64,000 nt of DNA from Methyloversatilis universalis FAM5 (GTDB lineage: Bacteria > Pseudomonadota > Gammaproteobacteria > Burkholderiales > Rhodocyclaceae), in assembly GCF_000214035.2 (NCBI RefSeq), contig NZ_AFHG01000057.1, positions 62,001 to 126,000 of the forward strand. The letters run 5' to 3'. The position numbers were made by a program, and so were the translations under genes. The notes beneath the pieces are model-generated. The model ran no database searches and was not told the origin of the DNA. It worked only from the letters and a program-made list of their open reading frames with translations. Numbering within the stretch: position 1 is the stretch's first letter; each line of letters begins with the position of its first letter. Of the stretch, positions 33,747 to 44,242 are shown in pieces.

Positions 33747-34303
33747 GCGGCGGGTACTCCCGTGATGAGATCGGCGGCCAGCCGGTCGAGCAGGCGCGCC
33801 GGGTCGTCGTCGGACAGGATCAGCGCGCGGTGTGCCGGGCTCAGGAAGCCGGCGCTCACCGCCTGATCGAACATGGCGAGCAGCGGATCGAAATAGCCGG
33901 CCACGTTCAGCAGCCCGGCCGGCTTGCGATGCAGTCCGAGCTGCGCCCAGGTGAGAATTTCGCACAGTTCGTCCAGGGTGCCAAAGCCGCCGGGCGCTGC
34001 GATGAAGGCGTCGGCCAGATCAGCCATCAGCGCCTTGCGGGTGTGCATGCTGTCGACCACGTGCAGCTGGGTCAGACCCGGATGGGCGACTTCCAGCTGT
34101 TGAAGATGGTGGGGGATGACGCCGATCGCCTCGCCGCCGGCGGCCAGCACGGCATCGGCCACCACGCCCATCAGGCCGATGTGGCCGCCGCCATAGACCA
34201 GGCCGTGGCCACGGCTGGCCAGCAAGGTGCCGAGCCGGCGCGTCGCGTCGGCATGGACGGGGTCGTCACCGCTGCGCGAACCGCAGAAGACACAGACACG
34301 CAT
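33743..34303 (-). CDS. LOG-family nucleotide 5'-monophosphate phosphoribohydrolase
   Basis: The 186-residue Rossmann-like protein carries CVFCGSRSG at the N-terminus, LVYGGGHIGLMG, and APGGFGTLDELCEILTWAQL, the PGGxGTxxE signature of LOG proteins. These release bases from nucleoside monophosphates, including cytokinin precursors; in bacteria the physiological substrate is often AMP-like. It is the first gene of a five-gene leftward chain. Confidence 0.92.
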   Translation of the reverse strand: MRVCVFCGSRSGDDPVHADATRRLGTLLASRGHGLVYGGGHIGLMGVVADAVLAAGGEAIGVIPHHLQQLEVAHPGLTQLHVVDSMHTRKALMADLADAFIAAPGGFGTLDELCEILTWAQLGLHRKPAGLLNVAGYFDPLLAMFDQAVSAGFLSPAHRALILSDDDPARLLDRLAADLITGVPAA

Positions 34304-34413
34304 CGATCGGAATCGGGTCGAAAGGAAACAGGGAGCGAAGTATGCCTGTGCAGCGCGGACGCCGCGAGCGGCGGACGGCCATACGGAATCGGGGTCCGGA
34401 CTTCAGTCGTGAC

Positions 34414-34752
34414 TCAGTCCATGAATTTCGCGCGCACCACACGCCATTCCTGCGGGCCGTCCATGGTGCGTGAACAGCCGAGCGGCACTGGCTCGGCGCC
34501 CGGCTTCATCTCTGTTTTCGAGCGGTCGCCGGTGCCCACGCCCATGTGATAGCGGTCCAGCCACACGGTGACCGTGCGGCTCGGATGGCTGTTGCTGACC
34601 AGAATCTGCACCGAATTGCGCGACACGCACTGGGCGGCGAAATCCTTGCCGAAGGTGACGAACTGAAGCGGGTCCTCTTCCTGCGCCCACACCGGCGCAG
34701 CGGTGCCCAGGGCCAGCAGCAGCGGGGTCAGTACGGCGATGGCGGTGCGCAT
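34414..34752 (-). CDS. Small exported protein, function unknown
   Basis: The 112-residue precursor has a signal peptide (MRTAIAVLTPLLLALGTAAPVWAQ) and a mature part with two Cys: FAAQCVSRNSVQILVSNSHP and PLGCSRTMDGPQEWRVV. The pattern suggests a small disulfide-bonded beta domain. CGGAGGAG precedes ATG 34752 at good spacing, so translation is well supported. I do not recognise the family. It is 110 bases upstream of the LOG gene on the same strand. Confidence 0.75.
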   Translation of the reverse strand: MRTAIAVLTPLLLALGTAAPVWAQEEDPLQFVTFGKDFAAQCVSRNSVQILVSNSHPSRTVTVWLDRYHMGVGTGDRSKTEMKPGAEPVPLGCSRTMDGPQEWRVVRAKFMD

Positions 34753-34911
34753 CAGTCTCCTCCGGAAGCGGTTCGACGGTTCGGTTGCCGTCAGATGCGT
34801 GAACGCGGCGCGCGTTCCGCAGTGCATGCGCAAGTGTAACAACCGGGGTCACCGGACTCGATATTGCGCTGCACAATGGGCCGGATTTCGAGTTATGATC
34901 GTGCAAATTCA

Positions 34912-35979
34912 ATGTCTTGGCCCCCTGACCCCGTGTCCGAACACCTCCACGCGCTGGAAATCCTGGACCTGCCGCGCCCCGCACCGGGCCGGATGGCGCC
35001 GGTCGCGCGCGGTGTTTACCGGCTCTGCATGCCGGTGGCGTTCGCCCCGGGCCACGTCAATGTGTGGGCGATCGAGGACCAGGACGCCGATGGCCCGTGC
35101 TGGACCCTGGTCGACGCCGGGTTCCCGGACGACGCCACCCGCGCCCACTGGCTGCAGGCGCTGGCCGGCGACCTGGCCGGACGGCCGGTACGCCGCATCC
35201 TGATCACGCACTGCCATCCGGACCACTTCGGTCTGGGCGACTGGCTCGCCACGCAGACCGGCGGCCGTATCTGGATGTCGCTCGGCGAATACCTGACCGC
35301 GCAGGCCTGGTTCGGCGACACTCCGGCATCCGCGATGGACCTGATGGCCGCCTTCTTCCGCCAGCACGGCCTGCCGCCGGCGCAGACCGAAGCGATGCAG
35401 CGCGAGGGCAGCCGCTACCGCCGCACCGTCGGTTCGGTGCCGACCGCGATGCGCCGCGTCCTGCCGGGCGAGGTGATCACCATAGGCGAAGACGCCTGGG
35501 AAGCCATCGTCGGCCACGGCCATTCGCCGGAACACCTGAGTTTCTACCGCGCGCACGATCCGGTGCTGATCGCCGGCGACATGCTGCTGCCCACCATTTC
35601 GCCGAACACGCCCACGCTGCCGTTTGAGCCGGAAACCGACGCGGTGGCCCATTACCTTGATTCGATCGAGCGTTTCCGCCTGCTGGCCGCCCACACCGTG
35701 GTGCTGCCGGCGCACGGCGATCCCTACCGCGGTGTCGGCCTGCGGGTAGACCAGCTGCGCCTGCACCACGAAAAGCGTCTGGTGCAGATCGCCTCGCTGT
35801 GCGAAACGCCGACCAGCGCATTCGACCTGCTGCCGCGCCTGTTCAAGCGCGAGCTCGACAGTTTCCAGACACGGTTTGCCATGGGAGAGGTGATTGCTCA
35901 CCTGAATCACCTGCGGCAGACCGGCGGACTGCGCCGCCTGCACGATGGCGACGGCGTATTCCGCTTCACCCAGCCCTGA
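34912..35979 (+). CDS. Metallo-beta-lactamase-fold hydrolase
   Basis: The product (355 residues from ATG 34912, or 348 from GTG 34933) has the MBL metal motif THCHPDHFG (about residue 100). A second His is in VGHGHSPEHLSFY, a metal Asp in VLIAGDMLLP, and a distal His in VLPAHGDPYRG. It belongs to the glyoxalase II-like branch with a C-terminal helical domain. Substrate is unknown. A TATGAT -10-like hexamer at 34894-34899 would leave almost no leader for ATG 34912, favouring the GTG. phaC follows in 52 bases. Confidence 0.9.
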   Translation: MSWPPDPVSEHLHALEILDLPRPAPGRMAPVARGVYRLCMPVAFAPGHVNVWAIEDQDADGPCWTLVDAGFPDDATRAHWLQALAGDLAGRPVRRILITHCHPDHFGLGDWLATQTGGRIWMSLGEYLTAQAWFGDTPASAMDLMAAFFRQHGLPPAQTEAMQREGSRYRRTVGSVPTAMRRVLPGEVITIGEDAWEAIVGHGHSPEHLSFYRAHDPVLIAGDMLLPTISPNTPTLPFEPETDAVAHYLDSIERFRLLAAHTVVLPAHGDPYRGVGLRVDQLRLHHEKRLVQIASLCETPTSAFDLLPRLFKRELDSFQTRFAMGEVIAHLNHLRQTGGLRRLHDGDGVFRFTQP

Positions 35980-36031
35980 CCTCACCGTCCTGACCACTCA
36001 CAACCCAGCCACAAGCACAGGGGGAGACAGC

Positions 36032-37864
36032 ATGAACAAGCCCGCCGCCAAAGAAGCCAAGCAAGCAGAACCCGCCGCACTGCCGGATCCGGCCGCGGTC
36101 GCCAAGACCTATGCCGAAGTCGCCGAACGCGCCTCCAAGCTGCTCGGCGAACACGTGCAGCGCCAGCTCAAGCGCGGCATCACGCCGCCGTCCGACGAGC
36201 TGGGCATCGCCCAGGCCTTCATGGACATGACCTCGCGCCTGCTGTCCAACCCGTACAAGCTGGCACAGGCGCAGATGGGCCTGGTGTGGGACTACTACAC
36301 GCTGTGGCAGCAGTCGATGCTGCGCTTCATGGGCGTGGATGCCGCGCCGGTCGCCACCCCGATCAAGGGTGACAACCGCTTCCGCGGCGAGGAGTGGGAA
36401 AGCCACTTCCTGTTCGACTTCTTCAAGCAGAGTTACCTGATCGCGGCCCGCCACATCCACGATGTCGTGAGCAACGTCGAAGGCATGGACGAGCACACGC
36501 TGCAGAAGGTCAACTTCTTCACCCGCCAGACCATCAACGCCTTCAGCCCGAGCAACTTCGCGCTGACCAACCCGGAAGTGCTGCGCGAAACCGTGCGCAG
36601 CCACGGCCAGAACCTGCTCAAGGGCTTCAACAACCTGCTGCGCGACATCGAGGATGGCGACGGCCAGCTGCGCGTGCGCATGACCGACACCTCGGCCTTC
36701 GAACTGGGCCGCAACGTCGCCACCACGCAGGGCAAGGTGGTGGGCGAGAACGCGCTGATGCAGCTGCTGCAGTTCAACCCGAGCACTGACACCCAGTACA
36801 AGCGTCCGCTGCTCATCGTGCCGCCCTGGATCAACAAGTACTACATCCTCGATCTGCGAGAAACCAACAGCTACATCAAGTGGGCCACCGACCAGGGCCA
36901 CACCGTGTTCGTCATTTCGTGGGTGAATCCGGACGAGAAGCTGGCCCAGCTCACCTTCGAGGACTACGTGCAGCAGGGTCCGCTGGCCGCGCTCGACATG
37001 ATCGAGAAACAGACCGGCGAAACCGAGGTGAACGCCGCCGGCTACTGCCTCGGCGGCACGCTGCTGGCGACCACGCTGGCCTATCTGGCCGCGAAGAAGC
37101 AGAAGCGCATCGCCAGCGCCACCTTCTTCACTACGCTGATCGATTTTTCCGAGCCGGGCGAACTGGGCGTGTTCATCGACGAGAAGGCGGTCGAGGGCCT
37201 GGAAAAGAAGATGTTCGAGCGCGGCTACCTCGAAGGCACCGAAATGGCCGGCACCTTCAACATGCTGCGGTCGAATGACCTGATCTGGTCCTTCGTGGTG
37301 AACAACTACCTGATGGGCCGCGAGCCCTTCCCGTTCGACCTGCTGTACTGGAACTCGGACTCGACCCGCATGCCGGCCTGCATGCACAGCTTCTATCTGC
37401 GCCAGATGTACATCCAGAACAAGCTGCGCGAGCCGGGCGGCATCACCGTGCTGGGCGAGCCGATCGACATCCGCAAGATCAAGGTGCCGGTGTACTTCGT
37501 GTCGGCGATCGAAGACCACATCGCGCCGTGGAAGAGCACCTATCTGGGCGCCCAGCTGGTGTCCGGTCCGGTGCGCTTCGTGCTCGGCGGCTCTGGCCAC
37601 ATCGCCGGCATCGTCAATCCGCCGGCGGCCAACAAGTACGGCTACTGGACCAATCCGGGCGTCAAGCTCGCGGACAGCGCCGACGAGTGGTTCAGCGGCT
37701 GCACCCAGAACCCGGGTTCGTGGTGGGTGGACTGGCAGCAGTGGGTGACCGCGCAGGACGGCGACCGCGTGCCGGCCCGCGATCCGGCCAAGGGCAAGCT
37801 GAAGCCGATCGAGGACGCGCCCGGCCGTTACGCCAAGCTGCGCCTCGACACCATGAAGAAGTAA
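36032..37864 (+). CDS. phaC: Class I poly(R)-hydroxyalkanoate synthase PhaC
   Basis: PhaC polymerises hydroxyacyl-CoA into carbon-storage granules. The 610 residues include the lipase-like box GYCLGG with the catalytic Cys at about 339. They also include the triad Asp region VSAIEDHIAPW and His region GGSGHIAGIVNPP, and PPWINKYYILDL. Length and single subunit fit class I. A very strong GGGGGAG ribosome-binding site precedes ATG 36032. No phaA, phaB or phasin lies next to it. An intrinsic terminator follows. Confidence 0.97.
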   Translation: MNKPAAKEAKQAEPAALPDPAAVAKTYAEVAERASKLLGEHVQRQLKRGITPPSDELGIAQAFMDMTSRLLSNPYKLAQAQMGLVWDYYTLWQQSMLRFMGVDAAPVATPIKGDNRFRGEEWESHFLFDFFKQSYLIAARHIHDVVSNVEGMDEHTLQKVNFFTRQTINAFSPSNFALTNPEVLRETVRSHGQNLLKGFNNLLRDIEDGDGQLRVRMTDTSAFELGRNVATTQGKVVGENALMQLLQFNPSTDTQYKRPLLIVPPWINKYYILDLRETNSYIKWATDQGHTVFVISWVNPDEKLAQLTFEDYVQQGPLAALDMIEKQTGETEVNAAGYCLGGTLLATTLAYLAAKKQKRIASATFFTTLIDFSEPGELGVFIDEKAVEGLEKKMFERGYLEGTEMAGTFNMLRSNDLIWSFVVNNYLMGREPFPFDLLYWNSDSTRMPACMHSFYLRQMYIQNKLREPGGITVLGEPIDIRKIKVPVYFVSAIEDHIAPWKSTYLGAQLVSGPVRFVLGGSGHIAGIVNPPAANKYGYWTNPGVKLADSADEWFSGCTQNPGSWWVDWQQWVTAQDGDRVPARDPAKGKLKPIEDAPGRYAKLRLDTMKK

Positions 37865-37890
37865 GACGCCGCCCGGGCGGTGCAGCAATG

Positions 37891-37921
37891 AAAAAGGCCG
37901 GTCACTGTGACCGGCCTTTTT
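37891..37921. terminator. Strong bidirectional intrinsic terminator after phaC
   Basis: AAAAAGGCCGGTCA (37891-37904), loop CTG, TGACCGGCCTTTTT (37908-37921): a perfect 14-bp stem with A- and T-runs, 26 bases after the phaC stop. Confidence 0.93.
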
Positions 37922-37954
37922 CATTTCCCGGAGGCTTGGCCGTCGATCGGCATC

Positions 37955-38035
37955 CATCGCGGCGGAGGCGCCGCTCCCACGGCATCTGCCACGGGCTGCG
38001 CATGTCTCTGTGGGAGCGGCGCCCCCGCCGCGATG
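37955..38035. repeat. REP-like palindromic repeat pair (second copy)
   Basis: Unit A (37955-37980) begins CATCGC and ends GCTCCCAC. Unit B (38010-38035) is its inverted partner, GTGGGAGC through CGCGATG. Each has its own GCGGCG/CGCCGC stem. Same outer motif as the pair at 10786-10873. It lies between phaC and the convergent chpA. Confidence 0.78.
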
Positions 38036-38071
38036 CTGAGCTTGATCAGGCCGCCGCGTCCCCGCTGCCGA

Positions 38072-41000
38072 TCACTCCGGCGGCGTTTCCAGCAGCACGT
38101 CGCGGCCGGTATGGCCGGCGATCAGTTCCAGCAGTTCCTGTTCGTTGTACGGCTTGCCGAGGTAGTGGTTCACCCCGATCTCGCGCGCGTAGGCCTTGTG
38201 CTTCTCGGCGGTGCGCGAGGTGATCATGATGACCGGCACGTCGCGGGTGCGTGCATCCGCGCGGACGTTGCGGGTAAGGTCGAAACCGTCCATGCGCGGC
38301 ATTTCGATGTCGACCAGCATTACGTCCGGCACCGCGTCGATCAGCTTTTCCAGCGCATCGACGCCGTCCTTCGCGGTCACCACGCGGTAGCCCTCGCGCT
38401 CCAGCAGGCGGCTGGTGATCTTGCGTACGGTCAGCGAATCGTCGACCACCATCACCAGCGGCGCTTGGTCCTCCGCCGGCACCGGCATCGACGGCGCGTC
38501 CGGCAGGTCGGCCCCGGTGTGGCCGTGAGCGGCCAGGTCCTGACGGTTGCGGGCGGCGATGGCCACCGGGTTGATGATGAGGGTCACTTCGCCGTCCGGC
38601 AGCACGGTGGCGCCGGAAATGCCCACCAGCTTGGACAGCTGCGGCCCGACCGGCTTCACCACGACTTCCTGGTTGCCGCGCAGCGCATCGACTTCGAGCG
38701 CCATGAATTCATGACCGCTGCTGATCAGCAGCACCCAGCTGCCGGCGGCCGGCGCGCTCTGCCGCTCGCCCAGCAGGCGCGGCAGGTACTGATAGCGGTA
38801 ATGGGTGCCCAGCCATTCCTGACCGCCGGCTTCGCGCAGCGTTTCCGCCCCGCCCGCCTTCAGTTCGCGCGCGTGCTGCACCATGGACGACGGGATCGCG
38901 TAGGTCTTGCCGCCGCTGCTCACCAGCACCGACTGGGTGACCGCCAGCGTCATCGGCAGCGACAGCCGGAAGCGGGTGCCCTGGCCGGCTTCGCTTACCG
39001 TCTCGATGCGGCCGCCGAGCGCGCTCGTGGCGTTCTTCACCACGTCCATGCCGACGCCGCGGCCGGCCAGTTCCGACACCTGGGCGGCGGTGGTGAAGCC
39101 CGGTTCGAAAATGAGGCCGGTCAGCCGCCGCTCATCCACCACCTCGTCCGCCGCCAGCAGGCCGCGTTCGACGCCGCGCGCGCGGATGCGCTCGAAGGCG
39201 AGGCCGGCGCCGTCATCGGCCAGTTCGATCTCGACTTCGTTGGTCTGCTGGGTCAGCGTGATGACGATTTCGCCGGTTTCCGACTTGCCGGCCGCCAGCC
39301 GCGCCTCGCGCGACTCGATGCCGTGCGCCACCGCGTTGCGCAGCAGGTGCTCGATCGGGCCGGTCATCTTTTCCAGCACTTCGCGGTCCAGCTCGATCTG
39401 CGTGTTGCGCAGTTCGAGATTCACCTTCTTGCCCAGTTCCTTCGCGGACTGGCGGGCGACCCGGTACAGCCGGTCTTCCAGCGTCGAGAACGGCACCATG
39501 CGCACCGACATCAGCGCCTGCGACAGTTCGCGGTTCAGCCGCGCCTGCGACTGGATGGCGGTGTCCGCCGCGTCCAGATTCCGCACCAGGTTGTACTGCA
39601 CCGTGGTCACGTCGGACAGGCTTTCGGTCATCAGCCGCGACAGTTCCTGCAGCCGGGTGAAGCGGTCCATCTCCAGCGGATCGAACTGTTCGTGGTGCGC
39701 TTCCGCCGCTGCCATGCGCGACTGCATCTGGCTTTCGGCGTGGATCTCGATTTCGCGCAGCTGGCCGCGCAGGCGCTGCACGTTTTCGGTCAGGTCGTTC
39801 AGAGAACCGCGCAGCGCGCGCAGTTCGCCCTCGATCCGGGTGCGGGCGATGCTCATTTCGCCCGCCTCGTTCACGAAACGGTCCACCATGTCCGAGCGCA
39901 CGCGCACCGTGGGCCGTTCGCGCACCGTGCCGGCCTCCTCGTCCGCGCTGGCGGCAGCCGGCGCATCGGCGGTGCCGCCTTCCGCGGGCACCGGAGCGGC
40001 GGCTGGTTCGGTGCTTTCGCCGCGCTCCAGTCGGGCGACCAGCTCTTCGCAGCGGTCGTAGGCCATGTCCAGTTCGTCCAGCACCAGCGCGCGGTCGTCC
40101 GGGTTGCAGGGCGACTCGATCACGCCTTCCATGCTGTGCACCAGATCGCCGAAGCGCATCACGCCGGCCATGCGGGCGCTGCCCTTGAGCGTATGCAGCT
40201 GGCGGCGCAGCGCGTCGGAAGCCGTCAGCTGGCCGGTTTCGTCGCGCCAGGCGCGCAGCTCGTGGCCGATTTCGCCCAGCAGGTCGTGCGCTTCCTCGAG
40301 GAAGATGGGCAGCAGCTGCGGATCGATGTCGTCGGCAACCCGGGGCGTATCGTCCAGAGCGGCGAGCCGCGGTGCCGGAGACGGGCGCGGCAGCTCCAGC
40401 GCGAGCGTGTCGTCCGGCGTCGGCAGCACGTATTCGTCCGGCAGCGCGACCTTCTCGAACGCCATGTCGTCATCGCCGAGCCGCAGCAGGTCGTCCGTCC
40501 CGTCGGCGTCCGACGCCTCGCTGGCGGCGGGCGGACTGTCTGCCGCGGCCTGCAGTTCATCGGATTCCGCGCCGGCGTCCGCATCCGCGGCAGGCTGTTC
40601 GCCGGCGGTTTCGGCGCTGCCGAGGTCGGTCAGCCCGATCACGTCGATGTCCGCGGCGGTGTCGGCCTGGGCGAGCGGGGTGTCTGCCGCGTCGTCGGCC
40701 TCCCAGGGCAGATCGCTGTCAGTCAGGTCGTCGATGCCGGTGACCGGTCCGGCGGTCAGGGCGTCTGCGCCCCCGGCTTCCGGCTCCGGCTCGGCCGGGG
40801 TGTCGGGCTCGGGTTCCGGCTCCGGCAGCAGCTGGCCGTCGGTGTCCAGTCCGCGGCGGAAACCGGCCAGGTCGCTGAGCACCGAACGCGCGCCGGCGTC
40901 GGCCGGCTCGGGCGTCGCCGACGCCGGCAGTTCGAACACCGGCAGTTCGACCGGCGCCACCGGCTGCATGAACAGCGCGTCCAGCCGCGCCACCAGATCG

Positions 41001-44000
41001 GGTACCGGCACCGCCGGCTGGCTGTCGGCCACGGCGGCGACCTGGCTTTCCAGCGTGCCGGCCGCGGTGTTGAGCAGCGCGGATTCGTGGTCGGCCGGCG
41101 GCTGGCCGTGACTTTCGCAGCGCTGCAGCGCGTGTTCGAGCGCCTTGGCCAGCTTGCTGATGTCGTGCTGCCCGACGGTGAGCGAAATGCCGCCCAGCGT
41201 GTGTGCGGCGATCAGGCTGTCCTGGTTGAGCAGCAGTGAAGGATTGACGTGCAGTCGCGCCAGTTCGCGGCGCAGCGTGGCCAGGTGGCCGCGCGCTTCC
41301 GCGACGAAAAGATCGAACAGCGTGCGGTCGGCACCGGCGTCCAGCGCCAGGTCTTCGGCGTCGATGTCGGCGGTGATGTCCACCGCCTCGATCGTTTCCG
41401 CGGGTAGCCCGGTGAGGTCCAGTCCTCCGGCGTCGGCGGGCGGCGTCAGTTCGAGATCGAAATCGATGTCGAGCGCCACCGGCTCGGCCGCGGCGGGCGG
41501 CTCCTGCGCGAACAGGAGGTCCGGCACGATCGTGGTTTCGGCCAGCGACGCATCGGTCGACGGCGCCGGTTCGAAATCGAGATCGATGTCGAGTGCCACC
41601 GGCTCGGGCGTGGCGGGCGGTTCCTGCGCGAACAGGAGGTCCGGCACGATCGTGGTTTCAGCCAGCGACGCGTCGTGGAGCAGGTCGTCGAGGGCGTCCG
41701 GCCGCGCCGGGGCGCTGCTGACTGGCGTGGGCGCCGTCACCGCGGCTTCGAGCGCCTCTTCCTCATCCAGATTGAAATCCAGGCCGCCGTCCAGCTCGAG
41801 ATCGAGCGCATCGGCGGCGGGCGGCGGGGTGGCTGCTTCGGGCTCGCCCTGCAGTGCGGCACAGGCCGGCGCCAGCCAGTCGTGCGGCGGGGTCTGCGTG
41901 TTGCCGTCGGTCAGCATGTCCACCCAGCCGGCGAACAGGCCACGCGCACGGTCGATCAGGTCGAACAGTTCCGGCGTGCCGTCGCGTTCGCTGGCCAGCC
42001 AGCGGTTCATCACCTGTTCCACCGCATAGGCGGCTTCGCCCAGGTCGCGCAGGCCGACCATGCGGCCGCTGCCCTTGAGCGTATGGAAGCCGCGCCGCAG
42101 CGTGGTGAGCAGGTCCTGGCTGTGCGGCGCCTGGCGGGCGGACACGGTGCCGGCGGCGATGGTGTCCAGCACCTCGCGCGCCTCCTCGATGAAGATTTCC
42201 AGCAGTTCGGCGTCGAACTCTTCCTGGCTGGCTTCGGCCAGACGTACGGTGTCGGCCGAGGGCGCCAGCGAATCCGCCGGCGGTTCGGCCAGCGCCTGCA
42301 CCGCGTCGGCGACCGGCGTGTCGCCAGCCTTGAGTGCGGCCAGCGCTTCCGCCACCCGCTTTTCGAGCTTTTCGTCGGCCAGCAGCTTGGCGTCCTGGCG
42401 CATGGTTTCCAGCGCCTGCCGCAGTTCGTCGCGGGTGCTGTCGTCGGCGCCGCCATGCGCCAGCCTATCCAGCAGCTGGGTGGCTTCGGTACGCCGCGCG
42501 GCCAGTTCGTCCTCGACGCTGACGCCGTCAGCGTCGGCGCCGGCCGGTGTTTCTTCGGCCTGCGCGCTGCCACGCGGATTCAGGATGGCTTCCAGATCGG
42601 CCGGCCCGTACTGCAGCTTGTCGACAAAGAAGCCGAGGCCGGACAGCTGGTGTGCCAGCGTTTCGAATTCGCCTTCGGCGGCGACATGGCCGGGCTGCGC
42701 CATGCGTGCGATCTGCTGCGCGCTGCGGCGGACCAGCGCGACCGCGCTGTCCTGACCCAGCATGTTCAGCGCGCCTTCGACCTGCTTGAGCGGCGCCGAC
42801 AGGCCGGCCAGTTCCGGCGCCCGGGCCGGGTTGCGGAAATAGGCGTCGAGCTGCTGTTCGACTTCGCCCAGGCTGGCCAGGATTTCGCGCGCGACCTGGC
42901 CCATGAACAGGCGCTCCTGCGCCTTGCGCGACATTTCGTCGAACAGCGGGATCTGCATTGCCGGCAGGTCCTCGCCGCGGCGGGCGCGGGCGAGGCGGTC
43001 GATCAGCGTATCCACCTGCGCCGGCAGGTCTTCGGCCTGGGCGCGGCTGAACTGTTCGATCAGCGCGTCCATCACCAGCAGCGCGGTGGCGACTTCCATC
43101 GCCAGACTTTCCTGGTGCTGCAGCGGGTCGCGGCGCAGCCACTGGCCGAGGTCGAGCAGGGCGGCGGCGAGCCGGGCCAGATCGGGCTGACCCACCCGGG
43201 TGCTGGCGGCCACCATGGCTTCGCACTGTTCATGGAACTGCGGCAGCGCGACCGCGGCACCGGCCGAGAAGCGGGTCCATGCGTCCTTGGCCTGACCGAG
43301 CGCTTCGCGCAGCGCGGCGATGGCCGGACGCAGTGCGGCGATGTCGTCACGCGCGTCGTGTTCGCTCGCCACCAGCGCGTCCAGCGCATAGGTGTCGCGC
43401 ACCGCGCGCAGCGCCGGGGTGCTCTGGCTGGCGGACGCGATGAAGTACAGCGAGTCGCGCATCAGCCGTTCGGCCACGCCGCGCGACCCTTCGAGCAGCC
43501 GGCGCATCTGCACGTCGACACGCGCGCACAGGCGCTTCACGAAGAAATCGCTCTGGATGGCGCCCTGCGCCATGCCTTCGAACAGCGCGCCGATCACCCA
43601 CCAGAAGGCGCGGGTGGCCGGGGCGGTCTGAGTCTGTTCGATCGCGCCGACCGCCTGCCGCATCTGCACCAGACCTTCGCGGTCGTCGCGCAGGAAGCGC
43701 AGCAGACCGCGTTCGAACTGGCTGCGCGCGGCGCGCAGCGCGCGCGAGCGGTCCAGCGGCGACAGCGCGGCCGCGGCGGCGTTGCCGCCAGGCGGGCGGC
43801 GGGTGAGGTCGGGGAAGAAAAGTTCCGACGGCGCGACCACGCTTTCGCCGCGCGCCGCCATGAGGTCGCGGTACAGCGGCATCAGCCGCATCGGCTGGTC
43901 GGCGCCGCCCGCCACCAGTTCGTCCAGATGGCTGCGCACCGCTGAAATCGCCCGCTGCGCGACTGGCCCGGCCGGGTTGTCGGTGTCGCTGAGCTTGCCG

Positions 44001-44242
44001 GCGTGCCAGTCGGCGAACAGCTGTTCCAGCGCGTCGCAGAAGTGGGTCAGGCCGTCCAGGCCGACGATGGCGAGTGCGCCGCGCGCCTGGTGCAGATGGG
44101 TCTGCGCGAACTTCAGCGCCTCGGCGCCGGCGGCGTGCCGCCCGTCGCCCAGCGCTTCCGCCGCACGCACCAGGGCGAGATCGATTTCGCCGCGGACCCA
44201 GATCAGCGGGCCCAGATCCTGTTCGCTGGAAGAGGTGCTCAT
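38072..44242 (-). CDS. chpA: ChpA/PilL-type hybrid chemosensory histidine kinase
   Basis: The 2056-residue CheA-like kinase of the Pil-Chp pathway controls type IV pilus twitching and cAMP in relatives. A helical N-terminal half with degenerate Hpt-like segments leads to Hpt domains at about residues 715 ([12 protein letters not shown]), 1009 (AHTLGG, imperfect) and 1347 ([12 protein letters not shown]). A CheA dimer/HATPase core follows ([13 protein letters not shown] about 1632, DDGAGL), then a CheW-like domain (about 1770-1900) and a receiver (about 1927-2050, [10 protein letters not shown]). Long acidic linkers separate the Hpt domains; one contains a tandem duplication. The start overlaps the pilJ stop (ATGA). 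Confidence 0.95.
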   Translation of the reverse strand: MSTSSSEQDLGPLIWVRGEIDLALVRAAEALGDGRHAAGAEALKFAQTHLHQARGALAIVGLDGLTHFCDALEQLFADWHAGKLSDTDNPAGPVAQRAISAVRSHLDELVAGGADQPMRLMPLYRDLMAARGESVVAPSELFFPDLTRRPPGGNAAAAALSPLDRSRALRAARSQFERGLLRFLRDDREGLVQMRQAVGAIEQTQTAPATRAFWWVIGALFEGMAQGAIQSDFFVKRLCARVDVQMRRLLEGSRGVAERLMRDSLYFIASASQSTPALRAVRDTYALDALVASEHDARDDIAALRPAIAALREALGQAKDAWTRFSAGAAVALPQFHEQCEAMVAASTRVGQPDLARLAAALLDLGQWLRRDPLQHQESLAMEVATALLVMDALIEQFSRAQAEDLPAQVDTLIDRLARARRGEDLPAMQIPLFDEMSRKAQERLFMGQVAREILASLGEVEQQLDAYFRNPARAPELAGLSAPLKQVEGALNMLGQDSAVALVRRSAQQIARMAQPGHVAAEGEFETLAHQLSGLGFFVDKLQYGPADLEAILNPRGSAQAEETPAGADADGVSVEDELAARRTEATQLLDRLAHGGADDSTRDELRQALETMRQDAKLLADEKLEKRVAEALAALKAGDTPVADAVQALAEPPADSLAPSADTVRLAEASQEEFDAELLEIFIEEAREVLDTIAAGTVSARQAPHSQDLLTTLRRGFHTLKGSGRMVGLRDLGEAAYAVEQVMNRWLASERDGTPELFDLIDRARGLFAGWVDMLTDGNTQTPPHDWLAPACAALQGEPEAATPPPAADALDLELDGGLDFNLDEEEALEAAVTAPTPVSSAPARPDALDDLLHDASLAETTIVPDLLFAQEPPATPEPVALDIDLDFEPAPSTDASLAETTIVPDLLFAQEPPAAAEPVALDIDFDLELTPPADAGGLDLTGLPAETIEAVDITADIDAEDLALDAGADRTLFDLFVAEARGHLATLRRELARLHVNPSLLLNQDSLIAAHTLGGISLTVGQHDISKLAKALEHALQRCESHGQPPADHESALLNTAAGTLESQVAAVADSQPAVPVPDLVARLDALFMQPVAPVELPVFELPASATPEPADAGARSVLSDLAGFRRGLDTDGQLLPEPEPEPDTPAEPEPEAGGADALTAGPVTGIDDLTDSDLPWEADDAADTPLAQADTAADIDVIGLTDLGSAETAGEQPAADADAGAESDELQAAADSPPAASEASDADGTDDLLRLGDDDMAFEKVALPDEYVLPTPDDTLALELPRPSPAPRLAALDDTPRVADDIDPQLLPIFLEEAHDLLGEIGHELRAWRDETGQLTASDALRRQLHTLKGSARMAGVMRFGDLVHSMEGVIESPCNPDDRALVLDELDMAYDRCEELVARLERGESTEPAAAPVPAEGGTADAPAAASADEEAGTVRERPTVRVRSDMVDRFVNEAGEMSIARTRIEGELRALRGSLNDLTENVQRLRGQLREIEIHAESQMQSRMAAAEAHHEQFDPLEMDRFTRLQELSRLMTESLSDVTTVQYNLVRNLDAADTAIQSQARLNRELSQALMSVRMVPFSTLEDRLYRVARQSAKELGKKVNLELRNTQIELDREVLEKMTGPIEHLLRNAVAHGIESREARLAAGKSETGEIVITLTQQTNEVEIELADDGAGLAFERIRARGVERGLLAADEVVDERRLTGLIFEPGFTTAAQVSELAGRGVGMDVVKNATSALGGRIETVSEAGQGTRFRLSLPMTLAVTQSVLVSSGGKTYAIPSSMVQHARELKAGGAETLREAGGQEWLGTHYRYQYLPRLLGERQSAPAAGSWVLLISSGHEFMALEVDALRGNQEVVVKPVGPQLSKLVGISGATVLPDGEVTLIINPVAIAARNRQDLAAHGHTGADLPDAPSMPVPAEDQAPLVMVVDDSLTVRKITSRLLEREGYRVVTAKDGVDALEKLIDAVPDVMLVDIEMPRMDGFDLTRNVRADARTRDVPVIMITSRTAEKHKAYAREIGVNHYLGKPYNEQELLELIAGHTGRDVLLETPPE
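41441..41680 (-). repeat. 120-bp tandem duplication inside chpA
   Basis: Two copies lie exactly 120 bases apart (compare 41461-41560 with 41581-41680) and differ at only a few positions. They encode 40-residue units beginning [20 protein letters not shown] (about residues 856-935) in an acidic linker. Frame is kept. Limits are approximate to about ten bases. Confidence 0.88.

Noticed and set aside
37907-41239. 1110-codon plus-strand open frame across chpA
   Set aside because: Pure antisense shadow produced by GC-rich third positions; chpA has intact kinase, Hpt, CheW and receiver motifs.
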